Assembly: GCF_025642155.1 (NCBI RefSeq)
Contig: NZ_CP106798.1
Location: 620,001-684,000 of the forward strand
Direction of reading: 5' to 3'
Source of the DNA: Streptomyces sp. HUAS 15-9
GTDB taxonomy: Bacteria > Actinomycetota > Actinomycetes > Streptomycetales > Streptomycetaceae
Length of the DNA stretch: 64,000 nt
The stretch's first letter is position 1. Each line of letters opens with the position of its first letter. Positions 34,720 to 43,530 of this stretch are shown one piece after another. The position numbers were made by a program, and so were the translations under genes. The notes beneath the pieces are model-generated. The model saw only the letters and a list, made by a program, of their open reading frames with translations, ran no database searches and had not been told where the DNA came from.

Positions 34720-35211
34720 ATGAGCGACAACGTGTACTTCGACATCACCATCGACGACCAGCCGGCCGGCCGGATCGTGTTCAACCTCTTCGACGAAGTG
34801 GTGCCCCGGACCACCAAGAACTTCCGGGAGCTGGCCACGGGTCAGCACGGCTTCGGCTACGCCGGTTCCGGTTTCCACCGGGTCATCCCCGAGTTCATGC
34901 TGCAGGGCGGCGACTTCACCGCGGGCAACGGCACCGGCGGCAAGAGCATCTACGGTGAGAAGTTCGCGGACGAGAACTTCACCCTCAAGCACGACCGCCC
35001 GTACCTGCTGAGCATGGCGAACGCGGGCCCGAACACCAACGGCTCGCAGTTCTTCATCACCACGGTCGTGACGAGCTGGCTGGACGGCAAGCACGTGGTC
35101 TTCGGCGAGGTCGTCGAGGGCACGGACATCGTCGACCGGATCGAGAAGCTCGGCAGCCAGAGCGGCCGCCCGAAGGCTTCGGTCAAGATCGCGGCCAGCG
35201 GCACGGTCTGA
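34720..35211 (+). CDS. Cyclophilin-type peptidyl-prolyl cis-trans isomerase
   Basis: A 163-residue cytosolic cyclophilin. The active-site landmarks are [28 protein letters not shown] and [16 protein letters not shown], including the catalytic Arg, the QFFIT strand and the binding-pocket Trp. There is no signal peptide. It accelerates proline isomerisation in folding proteins and is often the highly expressed housekeeping PpiB/PpiA form in streptomycetes. The ATG at 34720 (MSDNVYFDI) is preferred; an ATG four codons upstream is possible. Confidence 0.92.
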   Translation: MSDNVYFDITIDDQPAGRIVFNLFDEVVPRTTKNFRELATGQHGFGYAGSGFHRVIPEFMLQGGDFTAGNGTGGKSIYGEKFADENFTLKHDRPYLLSMANAGPNTNGSQFFITTVVTSWLDGKHVVFGEVVEGTDIVDRIEKLGSQSGRPKASVKIAASGTV

Positions 35212-35225
35212 CCACCCACGGCGAA

Positions 35226-35251
35226 GGGCGGCGCCACACACGGCGCCGCCC
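35226..35251 (+). terminator. Terminator after cyclophilin gene
   Basis: A perfect 10-bp stem, GGGCGGCGCC (35226-35235) with GGCGCCGCCC (35242-35251), and a six-base ACACAC loop. It lies between convergent genes, so it could serve both strands. Confidence 0.8.
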
Positions 35252-35275
35252 GTCGCGGAGGGGACCTACACGCCT

Positions 35276-35815
35276 TTACGGTTGGGTGTCTTCGGGCTGA
35301 AGCCCGTACTCCGCGAGCCATCCGAGCAGCTCCTGGCGTGAGGCCCGCACGAGGCGCCCGCCGGTGAAGCGGTCGTCGTCGGTCACCTCCACCCGGCACG
35401 TGTCCGGCGGCACGAAGCGGAGTGCGTCCTCGTCACTGCCGAACTCGGCCTCGGCGAGCACCAAACCCCGGAGGTCGCCGTCGAAGACGTCGATGCCCAA
35501 GGGGGGCACGCTGAGACGGGACTTGGACAGGACCCGGGCGGGCAGGGGGGAGAGCACGTCGTATTCGGCCGGTGTCAGATACATATGGGTGATCAGGCCC
35601 TGGACCGCGCCCGGCCGGGAGACCGGGACCTTCTGAGTGAGCTTGATCTCGCAGCGGCCGTCGGCGAATTCGGCGCGCCGCAATCTCAACCGCGTGCCCT
35701 CCAGATACCGGTCGCTGATCACGCGGGTGACCGTCACCGCTGCCGCGTCCGGCGGACCGGCCAGCAGAAACCGTCGCTCCCTCTCGACCCGCGCGTACTT
35801 ACCGGCGCGAACCAT
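35276..35815 (-). CDS. CYTH-domain protein
   Basis: A 179-residue CYTH (adenylyl cyclase CyaB/thiamine triphosphatase) tunnel-fold protein. The E-x-E-x-[RK] signature is VERERRFLL near the N-terminus. Charged strands follow (ISDRYLEGTRLRLRRAEF, CEIKLTQKVPV, LVLAEAEFGSDEDAL and RVEVTDDDRFTGGRLV). Such proteins hydrolyse triphosphates such as inorganic triphosphate or thiamine triphosphate. ATG at 35815; the ribosome binding site is weak. It starts 14 bases from a divergent gene. Confidence 0.8.
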   Translation of the reverse strand: MVRAGKYARVERERRFLLAGPPDAAAVTVTRVISDRYLEGTRLRLRRAEFADGRCEIKLTQKVPVSRPGAVQGLITHMYLTPAEYDVLSPLPARVLSKSRLSVPPLGIDVFDGDLRGLVLAEAEFGSDEDALRFVPPDTCRVEVTDDDRFTGGRLVRASRQELLGWLAEYGLQPEDTQP

Positions 35816-35829
35816 TCCATGATGTGTTG

Positions 35830-36267
35830 ATGGACCCACTGCTCGACCAACTCCCCGCTGTCTTCTGGACCGTGCCCTACCGCGGTTCCCGCTTTCCGGG
35901 TTCTGCTTCGGTGGCTGCTCGTCCCGGGTTGACGACGGGCGCCAACTGCCAACTGTTCGCGTACGAGGTTCTGCGGCACTTCGGTTTCGCTCCCCCGGCT
36001 CTGCGATCGAGTGAGCTGTGGGCCGATACGCAAGCCACGGTGCGGGTGTCGGTTGCACAGCCGCTCGATCTGCTGTTGTTCAACGCCACCGACGACGCCT
36101 ACGGCGCCCACGTAGGGCTCTGGGTGGGCGAGGGACGGGTGCTGCACCTGTGTGCGGAGGTAGGTCGCCCGGCAGTCTGGGAGATGACGGAGTTCGCCGC
36201 GCGGCCACGCTACCGGGTGCTGATCGGTATCAAGCGGGTGATGGTGCAGGAGCCGAGCGCCTGTCTC
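35830..36267 (+). pseudogene. NlpC/P60-like cysteine hydrolase module lacking its own stop codon
   Basis: An ATG at 35830 opens a ~140-residue module with TGANCQLFAYEVLRHFGF (nucleophile Cys), PLDLLLFNATDDAYGAHVGLWVG (split here as AYGAHVGLWVG; catalytic His) and VLHLCAEVGRPAVWEM, ending near RVLIGIKRV. This is the layout of stand-alone Streptomyces NlpC/P60-type hydrolases. No stop codon follows: the frame stays open through an unconserved Arg-rich stretch into the lipase gene at 36418 and ends at 37638. I see no ribosome binding site. A 3' deletion probably removed the end and stop. Confidence 0.55.
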
Positions 36268-36417
36268 CCCGTTGCCTCCATTCGAATGAGGATCCGAGCG
36301 GCGCATGGCCGGGCCTGTGGCCGATGTGCTGATGATGTTCGGTCTTCGCGCCTCCGCAGTCATCCAGCCCCTTCCGACGGGCTGCTGCGCCATGCACGAA
36401 TTCGGAAGGAGATGGCT

Positions 36418-37638
36418 GTGTCCGACCAACAGGACGAGAAGGCGGAGCAGAGCGTCGGAGCGTTCACGCTCGCCGATCCGCTGAGCTCCGCGCCGCCGGT
36501 CCCGCTGCCGTATCCGGTCCCGGAGCCGGACGAACAGTGGCAGCTGCCGCACGGCTTCGCGCACGTCTTCTACGGCGAGCGCAACCGCGCCGTCACACGA
36601 CCGGTGATCATGGCCGACGGGTTCAACCTCGGCAGGAGCGACCTGAAGTGGCTGTACGCCGGCCTCGACCGTGACCATCCCTTCCTGAGCGAGCTGCGCC
36701 GCCGCGGCCATGACGTCATTCTCGTGGGCTTCGACGAGCGCACCGCCTCGATCATGACCAACGCCGAGACCGCGATCGCCGCGATCCTGCGGACCCAGGC
36801 CGAGCAACTGGGCGACGCGTCGCTGACGGTGGGCGGGTTCAGCATGGGCGGCCTGATCACCCGCTTCGCGCTCGCCAAGCTCGAGAGGCAGCGCATGGAC
36901 CATCGCACCCGGATGTACTTCTCGTACGACAGCCCGCACCGCGGCGGCGTCGTGCCGATCGGCCTCCAGGCGTTCTCGCACTTCATCCCGGTCCCCAACG
37001 ACTTCGCCCGGCAGATGAACAGCCCGGCCGCCCGGCAGATGCTCTGGCGGCACTACGACCCGATGACCGGCCAGAGCGGGATCGCGCCGGAGCGCAAGGA
37101 ATTCCTCAGGATGCTGGAGGGGTTCGGCAACTGGCCGCGCATCCCCCGTGTCCTCGCGCTCGCCAACGGCCGCGGCGACGGCACGGGCCCGGCGATCCCG
37201 CCGGGCGAGACCGCGCTCAAGGTCGACAGGATCTACCCCGGCACCACCTTCTACAGCCAGGCGCAGGGCAAGGACGTCGTCGTCGCCGAGCTGAAGCGGC
37301 GGTTCCCCCCTGCCGAGAAAGCAGTGAAGACGAGCGGCTTCCCCGAGTTGGACGGAGCCCCCGGCGGCACCCTCCGCTCCTACGGGATCCTCGCCGACAT
37401 GCTGAAGAAGTTCGGCGCCCAGGTCGATCGGCGCCACGAGGAGATCTGCTTCGTGCCCTCCGTCAGCGCGGTCGCGATCCGCGACATCGACCAGCAGAAG
37501 GACCTGTACGCGGACATCGACAGCCTTGACCCGTCGGAGAGCGAGGTCGACGACTTCATCTGCTCCTCGACGACGACGGCGCACACCGCCATCACCGAGG
37601 AACTGTGCGGGTGGCTGCTGGACCGGCTGCCCGACTGA
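36418..37638 (+). CDS. Alpha/beta hydrolase, lipase-like
   Basis: A ~406-residue cytosolic hydrolase. The nucleophile elbow is LTVGGFSMGGLITRFALAK (Ser in G-F-S-M-G). The upstream strand is RPVIMADGFNLG, the loop HDVILVGFDERTA follows, and a late His lies in the C-terminal half (TTTAHTAITEEL is one candidate). YFSYDSPHRGGVVPIGLQ resembles PGAP1/DUF676-type and triacylglycerol lipases. The GTG at 36418 is six bases from AAGGAG; an ATG two codons earlier abuts that site. The same frame is open upstream into a hydrolase module, so a longer fusion protein cannot be excluded. Confidence 0.75.
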   Translation: MSDQQDEKAEQSVGAFTLADPLSSAPPVPLPYPVPEPDEQWQLPHGFAHVFYGERNRAVTRPVIMADGFNLGRSDLKWLYAGLDRDHPFLSELRRRGHDVILVGFDERTASIMTNAETAIAAILRTQAEQLGDASLTVGGFSMGGLITRFALAKLERQRMDHRTRMYFSYDSPHRGGVVPIGLQAFSHFIPVPNDFARQMNSPAARQMLWRHYDPMTGQSGIAPERKEFLRMLEGFGNWPRIPRVLALANGRGDGTGPAIPPGETALKVDRIYPGTTFYSQAQGKDVVVAELKRRFPPAEKAVKTSGFPELDGAPGGTLRSYGILADMLKKFGAQVDRRHEEICFVPSVSAVAIRDIDQQKDLYADIDSLDPSESEVDDFICSSTTTAHTAITEELCGWLLDRLPD

Positions 37639-37646
37639 ACCCCCGC

Positions 37647-37677
37647 GCGGGCCGGTCGGACCGGCCGTCCGGCCCGC
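37647..37677 (+). terminator. Terminator after lipase-like gene
   Basis: GCGGGCCGG (37647-37655) pairs with CCGGCCCGC (37669-37677) around a 13-base loop that contains a further small CGG/CCG hairpin. It directly follows the stop at 37638. Confidence 0.7.
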
Positions 37678-37789
37678 CCCGGGAAGCGCTCCGTCTCACG
37701 GCAGCACCGCTTCCCTCGCCCCCGGTTGCGGGGGTGCACAGCTGTCGCAACGCTGGGAGCGGCGGTTTGGGGGTGGCTGAGGAGGCGGC

Positions 37790-39340
37790 GTGGCTCCAGC
37801 ACAGAACCCGGCACACGGCGCCGAGCCCGGCATATCGCGCCGACGGCTCCTGTGTCTGTGCGCGGGCATGGGCCTCGGCGCGGCCGCCTGCGACCATGTG
37901 CCCGGCCGTCGCCCACACGGCGCCGGCGACGTCCACCTGCCGGAGGCGGAACGAGACGCCCGCGGTACCCCCGATTGGCGGATCGCGTCCCTGGGCCCAC
38001 CCGACGCGATAGCGGGGTACGCCGATCGGGTGAGTGTGACACCGGGGCAGGAGTTCGGGCTGTTCGTGTCGACGACGGCGGCCTCATTCCGGGTGTCGGC
38101 GTTCCGCGTGGGCTGGTACGGCGGTGCGCTGGCCCGGCGTGTGTGGACCTCGCCCCCGATACGCGGCCGCGTCCAGCAGGCCCCGCGGATCGCGCCCGAG
38201 ACCCGCACGGTGTACGCGAACTGGCGGCGCACCCTGGCCCTCGACACCGCGAGTTGGCCGGAGGGCGCGTATGTGCTCCGGCTGGAGGCGGCCACCGGGC
38301 ACCAGCGCTATGTGCCTCTGATCGTGCGCTCGGTACGGGGAACGGGGCGCACGGTACTGCTGCACGCCCCGGCCACCTGGCAGGCCTACAACCGGTGGGG
38401 CGGGTCAAGTCTCTATGCCGGTACGACGGGGTCGTACGAGACCCGGTCCCTGGCGGTGAGCTTCGACCGGCCCTACGACATGGACGGGGCCGAGAAGTTC
38501 CGCGTGTACGAGTGGGCCGCGGTCGTGCTGGCGGAGCGGCTGGGCATACCGCTCGCCTACAGCACCGGCCTCGACATCCATGCCGATCCGGCGGTGCTGG
38601 ACGGCGCCGCCGCCGTCGTATGCCTCGGGCACGACGAGTACTGGACACCCCAGCAGCGCGCACATGTCACACGGGCACGTGACGCGGGCACCAATGTCGC
38701 GTTCCTCGGTGCCAACACATGTTTCCGAAGGATCCGCCTCGAGCCCGGCCAGGGCGCGGACGACCGCACGGTGGTCTGCTACAAGTCCGCCTACCGTGCC
38801 GACCCCTGCTATCCCGCGCAACCGGCCCTCGTCACCACGGACTTCCGTACCGTGCCGGCCCCGGATCCCGAATCATCCCTCACCGGAGTGCTCTACGAGG
38901 GCTATCCGGTGGACGCGCCCTATGTCGTCCACTCCGCCGGTCACTGGCTCCACGAGGGCACGGGAGTGCGCGCCGGTGACGCCTTTCCGCACCTGGTGGG
39001 CGTCGAGTACGACCGAGTCGTACCCGGCGTCGGCACTCCGTGGCTTCTGGAGATCACCGCCCACTCTCCGCTCGTGTGCGCGGGCCGCCCGAGCCACAGT
39101 GACTCGGCGTACTACACCGTCCCCAGCGGAGCGGGTGTGTTCGCGTCCGGCACCATGCGCTGGGTGGAGGCACTGGTGGCGGGCACCGGTGAACTCGGCC
39201 ACGACCATGGCATCGACGCCCGCACCCGGACCTTCGTCGCCCGCACGACGGAGAATCTCCTACGCGCCTTCGCCGAGGGTCCTGCCGCCCGACACCGTCC
39301 GGCGCCCAGTCCCAACGCGGCTGATCTGTACGCGATTTGA
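37790..39340 (+). CDS. Secreted lipoprotein, N,N-dimethylformamidase beta-subunit-like
   Basis: A 516-residue exported protein. The N-terminus has a twin-arginine-type stretch (SRRRLL) and lipobox (LGAAAC, Cys ~34), so it is likely exported by Tat and lipidated. The body matches the dimethylformamidase large-subunit family: VSAFRVGWYGGALARRVW, TWQAYNRWGGSSLYAG, EYWAAVVLAERLG-like and VVCLGHDEYWTPQQR. YNRWGG..LY and GHDEYW are family signatures probably involved in metal or substrate binding. The true substrate of streptomycete paralogues is unknown. The GTG at 37790 has GGAGG upstream. Confidence 0.8.
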   Translation: MAPAQNPAHGAEPGISRRRLLCLCAGMGLGAAACDHVPGRRPHGAGDVHLPEAERDARGTPDWRIASLGPPDAIAGYADRVSVTPGQEFGLFVSTTAASFRVSAFRVGWYGGALARRVWTSPPIRGRVQQAPRIAPETRTVYANWRRTLALDTASWPEGAYVLRLEAATGHQRYVPLIVRSVRGTGRTVLLHAPATWQAYNRWGGSSLYAGTTGSYETRSLAVSFDRPYDMDGAEKFRVYEWAAVVLAERLGIPLAYSTGLDIHADPAVLDGAAAVVCLGHDEYWTPQQRAHVTRARDAGTNVAFLGANTCFRRIRLEPGQGADDRTVVCYKSAYRADPCYPAQPALVTTDFRTVPAPDPESSLTGVLYEGYPVDAPYVVHSAGHWLHEGTGVRAGDAFPHLVGVEYDRVVPGVGTPWLLEITAHSPLVCAGRPSHSDSAYYTVPSGAGVFASGTMRWVEALVAGTGELGHDHGIDARTRTFVARTTENLLRAFAEGPAARHRPAPSPNAADLYAI

Positions 39341-39375
39341 TGATGTCCACGGATGGTCACCTCTATATGCGCCTG

Positions 39376-40383
39376 CTAGATCGGCGGGTCGTTGGACAGC
39401 TCCAGCAGCCAGCGGACGCATTCCTCGGCTCCGAGGGCGTCTGAGGCGTCCGACGCGGCGGGAAACAGGCGGCCCCAGGAGCAGGCCCGGCCGAGTGCAC
39501 CGAGCCGCCAGGCGAGGCTCACCGCACGGCGTAGGTCCGCGGTCGTTCGGCCGGTGCCCGTCCACGGTTCCAGATAGGCGTCTCGCAGGCGCGGCAGTAC
39601 ATCGTGCCCGTATCGCTCGCAGGCCGTCCGGGCAGGGACCAGCAGGCTGCAGAAGGGATGGGAGACGGCGGCGTCGCCCCAGTCGAAGAAGGTGAAGCGG
39701 TCCGGTCGTGGGTGGAACAGCTGGCCGTCGTGCAGGTCGGAGTGGTCCAGGGAGTCCTCGATGCCGAGGGCCGCCAGCTCCGTGCACCAGTCCGCCAGGC
39801 GCGGCCTGAGGTCATCGAGTCTTCTGCGGTCGTCCGGCCGCAGTGTTGAGTTCTCCGCGACCAGTTGGTCGAAGACATCGGGCAGGGCGGCGGTACGTGC
39901 GCTGGGAACACCCAGTTGTTCGATCTCCTGCGTGTGGGGGATCAGGGCGTGCTGCATGTCCGCGTACTGGCCGAGGAGCGCTTCCCAGGTGCTGGGCTTG
40001 ACCGGCTCCCGCTCGAGGACGCTCCTGAAGAGCTCGCCTCCGTCGGGCAGCAGTGACCATCCGCGAGCGGCGTCGACGGCGAGCGGTTCCAGTACATGTT
40101 CCGGGACCCATCGCGCCAACGCCGCTGTGAGCGGGCCCTCGAAGGCGCTGGCCGACGGGTTCGCCTTGAACCAGACGGCGTCACGCCCCTGGACGGATAC
40201 CCGCACCAGGACGGACCAGGGCCGCAGCCGCACCCTCCAGTCGCCGGTCACACGCAGGCCGCGTGCGGCCGACTCGCTCTCCACCCAGCCGAGGGCCGCG
40301 TCCCGCCAGGACTCCTCTTCCCAGGGTGTCACCGCGTCCTGGTACTGGCCCCGGTCCACGACCACTGATGACTCATGTCGCAT
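39376..40383 (-). CDS. Aminoglycoside phosphotransferase-fold kinase
   Basis: A 335-residue APH/choline-kinase-fold protein. The catalytic loop is SLDHSDLHDGQLFHP and the metal-binding motif is FTFFDWGDAAVSHPF (a D-W-G-D variant). The N-terminal lobe has a lysine in DAVWFKANP. Such proteins phosphorylate hydroxylated small molecules such as antibiotics, sugars or homoserine; resistance is possible but unproven. It lies alone, convergent with the preceding lipoprotein gene. Confidence 0.8.
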   Translation of the reverse strand: MRHESSVVVDRGQYQDAVTPWEEESWRDAALGWVESESAARGLRVTGDWRVRLRPWSVLVRVSVQGRDAVWFKANPSASAFEGPLTAALARWVPEHVLEPLAVDAARGWSLLPDGGELFRSVLEREPVKPSTWEALLGQYADMQHALIPHTQEIEQLGVPSARTAALPDVFDQLVAENSTLRPDDRRRLDDLRPRLADWCTELAALGIEDSLDHSDLHDGQLFHPRPDRFTFFDWGDAAVSHPFCSLLVPARTACERYGHDVLPRLRDAYLEPWTGTGRTTADLRRAVSLAWRLGALGRACSWGRLFPAASDASDALGAEECVRWLLELSNDPPI

Positions 40384-40520
40384 CGCGCCATCTCAGCATC
40401 ACCCGCAACCCGTGACCACCGCATTTCTCCTCACGAAGCCCTTGCGCGAACTCGCCCGCACCGTGGTTCAGCGGCCCGACCGGGAGATCCCCGAGGGACA
40501 CGGTCTGGCATGATCGCGCG

Positions 40521-40912
40521 GTGAGTGATGTGAGTAGGCGGGCCGTCGAGGCGGTTGAGTCACATGTGCGGGTGTTCTTCGAGGGGCATGGTGTGGAGGT
40601 CGTTCACTGCGACCTCGGGTCCGATCGGCGAATGGCGGTGCCTGACCTGCGTGTTCTGGTCGTGGGGCCCGGTCCCCGCGGTGGCGGGTGGACCTATGTG
40701 ACTGCCGGATGCTGGGCAGCGGTGAACATGGACACGCACGGGCTCGAGTTCGTCATGACCGCCCGAAGGGACATGCCCGCGTCCTGTGGGCCCTTCCGAC
40801 AACGGCCTCCGAAGCCGAGTTCCACAGGTGCCATGGGCATGAGGCGTTGGAGCAACTCTTCGACCAGGCAGCAATTGTTCCCACCGATCCGTTGAGAGCC
40901 TCTGTCGTCTGA
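40521..40912 (+). pseudogene. Suppressor-of-fused (SUFU) domain protein, internally deleted
   Basis: A GTG at 40521 opens a frame with VEVVHCDLGSDRRMAVPDLR, GGWTYVTAGCWAAVN and GLEFVMTARRD, the N-terminal half of bacterial SUFU-domain proteins. Near 40775 the similarity jumps to another frame, LPTTASEAEFHRCHGHEALE then DPLRASVV with a stop at 40912, which matches the typical SUFU C-terminus. The central ~60-70 residues are missing, so an out-of-frame internal deletion is inferred. Bacterial SUFU proteins often act as immunity proteins in toxin systems. Confidence 0.6.
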
Positions 40913-41066
40913 ATCGGCCGACCTGGGAGTCCGACAGGGGCTTTCGGCGCAACTCGCGGACAACTAGCTTTCAAACAAGTTGAGTTGGCAACATGGTCGC
41001 AGAGGCAACGCATGCAGCGATGGCATGTTCGGTGCTGTGCCACCGATTGAGTCAGGAAGGATCACG

Positions 41067-41084
41067 GGAGCAACAACTTGCTCC
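41067..41084. repeat. Inverted repeat in the 312-base gap before the H1-like gene
   Basis: GGAGCAA-CAAC-TTGCTCC, a perfect 7-4-7 inverted repeat, lies ~140 bases upstream of the next start codon. It could be an operator or a leader hairpin. Nothing else in 40913-41224 looks like a gene, though 40960-41000 is locally A/T-rich and may hold a promoter. Confidence 0.4.
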
Positions 41085-41224
41085 GTACCATGTCTCAAGG
41101 CAGGGTGTCTGACCACAGATGCGGCCCGGCACCCGGGAGCACCAGCCGAGGCAGTGCCTTCACGTCCGGCGGCCGCCGCGGTAGGTCCTGGTACACAACC
41201 GGGAACCGAAGAAGGGTGAACAGC

Positions 41225-41887
41225 ATGTCCGAGAGTACGGTCCCCGTCACCGAGCTGGCGTCGCAGTACATTGCGCAGGTCACAGGTGACCTCGAGCGCA
41301 ACATGAAGGAGCAGGAGCGCATCGGCACGGAAATCGCCGCGCTTCAGGAGCAGTTGGCAGTTCTGCAGCACGACCACACGGTGCTGGCGAGCATGCACCA
41401 GGCGCTCGGTGTCGAGGCCGCCGCTCCGACGGTGACCGACACGGCGCCCGACAGTGCCGTTGTGCCTTCTCCCCGGCAGAAGTCCGCTGCCGAGTCCGCG
41501 CCGAGCAAGCCGGCGCGGGCGCGCAAGTCCCCCGGTGCGGCGGGTCGCACAGCACCCCGGAAGCAGGCCGACAAGAAGAAGCCGGCCGCCAAGGCGGCCG
41601 CGCCCGCGCAGTCGGCCAAGGCGACCCTGGTCGAGTTGGTCCGCCGCCACCTCTCCGAGCAGAGCGAGCCCCGCTCCGCCGCGGAAGTCACCACCGCACT
41701 GGATCAGGCACATCCCGAGCGGAGCATCAAGACCACCGTCGTGCGGACGACGCTGGAGGGTCTGGTGGCCAAGAACCACGCCCAGCGCTCCAAGCAGGGC
41801 ACGTCGGTCTTCTACACGGCGAGCGAAGCGTCGGAGAAGAGCCCGGCTTCGGAGGCCGAGAAGCCTTCCGAGGCCATCGAGAGCTGA
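41225..41887 (+). CDS. Coiled-coil / lysine-alanine-rich / winged-helix protein (histone H1-like architecture)
   Basis: A 220-residue protein in three parts. Residues ~1-60 form a heptad-like helix (YIAQVTGDLERNMKEQERIG, EIAALQEQLAVLQHDHTVL). Residues ~75-135 are a Lys/Ala/Pro-rich linker (KPARARKSPGAAGRTAPRKQ, DKKKPAAKAAAPAQ). Residues ~138-200 look like a winged helix (ATLVELVRRHLSEQSEPRSA, AEVTTALDQAHPERSIKTTV, SVFYTASE). The basic linker is like eukaryotic H1 and actinobacterial nucleoid proteins, so DNA binding is likely. No close family name is recognised. ATG with GAAGG upstream. Confidence 0.7.
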   Translation: MSESTVPVTELASQYIAQVTGDLERNMKEQERIGTEIAALQEQLAVLQHDHTVLASMHQALGVEAAAPTVTDTAPDSAVVPSPRQKSAAESAPSKPARARKSPGAAGRTAPRKQADKKKPAAKAAAPAQSAKATLVELVRRHLSEQSEPRSAAEVTTALDQAHPERSIKTTVVRTTLEGLVAKNHAQRSKQGTSVFYTASEASEKSPASEAEKPSEAIES

Positions 41888-41927
41888 GCCGACGGCAGGG
41901 CGGCCGATACAGGGTCGGACGCAGTGG

Positions 41928-41976
41928 GGGAAGAGGGCGAACGTACCGTCGTACGGTCGTACGTTCGCCCCTTCCC
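41928..41976 (+). terminator. Very strong terminator after H1-like gene
   Basis: An 18-bp stem with one bulged A: 41928-41933 plus 41935-41946 pair with 41959-41976, around a 12-base loop that is itself partly self-complementary. It lies 40 bases after the stop codon. It is among the most stable hairpins I found in the window. Confidence 0.8.
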
Positions 41977-42084
41977 GCCTGCGCACAAGACGCCCCATCC
42001 ATGCATCCCTGCATTCCGGTATGAGTAGGGAAAGAAGCGCGATTCCCGATTGCACCTTTGGCGGTGTATGCCCAAGGTCGGAGG

Positions 42085-43290
42085 GTGAGCACGTCTTCCG
42101 TTCCCCGGTCCGGTCCCGCCGCCCAGGACAGGTCCGGGCGCCGCTCCACGACCCGGCGCCCATGGCCTGACGCACCCCACGGCCTGCTCCAGGCCCTGGT
42201 GCTGTTCATGGCCATCCGTCTCGCCGGGGTCGCGGTGATGGTCGCGATGAACCATCTGACTCATCGCCCACTGGTGAAGAGCCTGGCTCACTCCTGGGAC
42301 TCGGACTGGTACCTGCACATCGCCGCGCACGGCTACGGGACCCGCATCTGGATCACGCCGTCGGGCGCGGTGCAGACCGACTGGGCCTTCTTTCCGCTCT
42401 ACCCCGGACTCATCAGGGCCGTGCTGACGGTCCTGCCGCTCACACCGGGAGAGGCCGCGCTGCTGGTCGCCTGGACCGCCGCGGCCGTGGCCGCATGGGG
42501 CATCTACGTGATCGGCCACCGGCTCTACGGACGTGGGGTCGCCATCGCGCTCGTCGCCCTGTGGGCCGTACTGCCGCACTCGGTCGTGCTGGGCATCGCC
42601 TACACCGAGTCCGTCTTCTCCGCCCTCGCCGCCTGGTCGCTGTACTGCGTACTGAGGGAACGCTGGCTGTGGGCCGGAGCCCTCGCCGCCCTCGCGGGCC
42701 TGTCGCGCCCCAGCGGCTTCGCGGTCGCCGTGGCCGTGGCCGCCGCGGGTGTGCACGAAGCGATCAGACGGCGCGGCCGTGTCCGTCCCGGTGTGTGGGT
42801 CGCCGTGGTCCTGGGTCCGCTGGGCTGGATCGGCTATGTGCTGTGGGTGGGCGAGCAGACCGGCGATCTCCTGCGGGGCTACTTCCATGTGCAGGACGCG
42901 TGGACCTCGCGCTTCGACTTCGGGGTCGAATCCCTTCGCTTCCTCAAGGCGCTGTTCCTGCACGGCGGGCGCTTCGTCTACCCCACGGCCCTGGTGATCG
43001 TCGTCATCAGTGTTCTGCTGTTCTGTCTGCTGTGCCTGGACCGTGCGCCGCTGGCGCTGGTGGTCTTCGCCGGCGTCCTCGTCCTGCTCGTCCTGGGTGC
43101 CTCGGGTTCGTTCTCGTCGAAGCCGCGTTTCCTGGTCCCGGCGTTCCCGTTGCTCATTCCCTGCGCGCGTGCGCTGGTCCGGGCATGGCGTGTGCGACCC
43201 GCGCAGGCCCTGCTGGTGGGGGGCACGCTGACCGCGGTGTCCCTGCTGTACGGGGCTTACCTGACGACCGTCGCGCACTCTCCGCTCTGA
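42085..43290 (+). CDS. Polyprenol-phosphate-mannose-type glycosyltransferase (PIG-V/mannosyltransferase-like)
   Basis: A ~401-residue membrane protein with about ten TM helices. After the first helix (LLQALVLFMAIRLAGVAVMV) an extracytoplasmic loop carries SWDSDWYLHIAAHGYG, the W-D-x-x-W-Y motif of GPI mannosyltransferase II-like proteins, followed by TDWAFFPLYPGLIRA and SVVLGIAYTESVFSALAAW. This places it in the GT-C superfamily using lipid-linked sugars. The acceptor is unknown. The start is unclear: GTG at 42085 directly abuts a GGAGG, and GTG at 42064 or TTG at 42058 are alternatives. Confidence 0.8.
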   Translation: MSTSSVPRSGPAAQDRSGRRSTTRRPWPDAPHGLLQALVLFMAIRLAGVAVMVAMNHLTHRPLVKSLAHSWDSDWYLHIAAHGYGTRIWITPSGAVQTDWAFFPLYPGLIRAVLTVLPLTPGEAALLVAWTAAAVAAWGIYVIGHRLYGRGVAIALVALWAVLPHSVVLGIAYTESVFSALAAWSLYCVLRERWLWAGALAALAGLSRPSGFAVAVAVAAAGVHEAIRRRGRVRPGVWVAVVLGPLGWIGYVLWVGEQTGDLLRGYFHVQDAWTSRFDFGVESLRFLKALFLHGGRFVYPTALVIVVISVLLFCLLCLDRAPLALVVFAGVLVLLVLGASGSFSSKPRFLVPAFPLLIPCARALVRAWRVRPAQALLVGGTLTAVSLLYGAYLTTVAHSPL

Positions 43291-43530
43291 GCGGGGACAC
43301 AGCGGGCGCGCGGTCGGTGATCGCGCCATTTGCCGTGGTTCCGTGACATCCATCACAGGTTGTCCGGGAACTGTGCGGGTCGGATAGTAGACGGCGCTCC
43401 GCCGACATATGGGATTTGTCCGTCTTGGCCTGGGCGAACATCATGTCTGGATTCGCGGCATTCCGTCCGCACGGCACTTTCGCCCGCTCTGCGGACACAG
43501 AGGCTTTCTGACGACGCGTCATGGATTCAC

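Noticed and set aside
21929..42060. Shared GATTGCACCTT motif at ~21927 and ~42048
   Set aside because: Eleven bases twice in 64 kb upstream of unrelated genes in opposite contexts. Too little to call a regulatory element.
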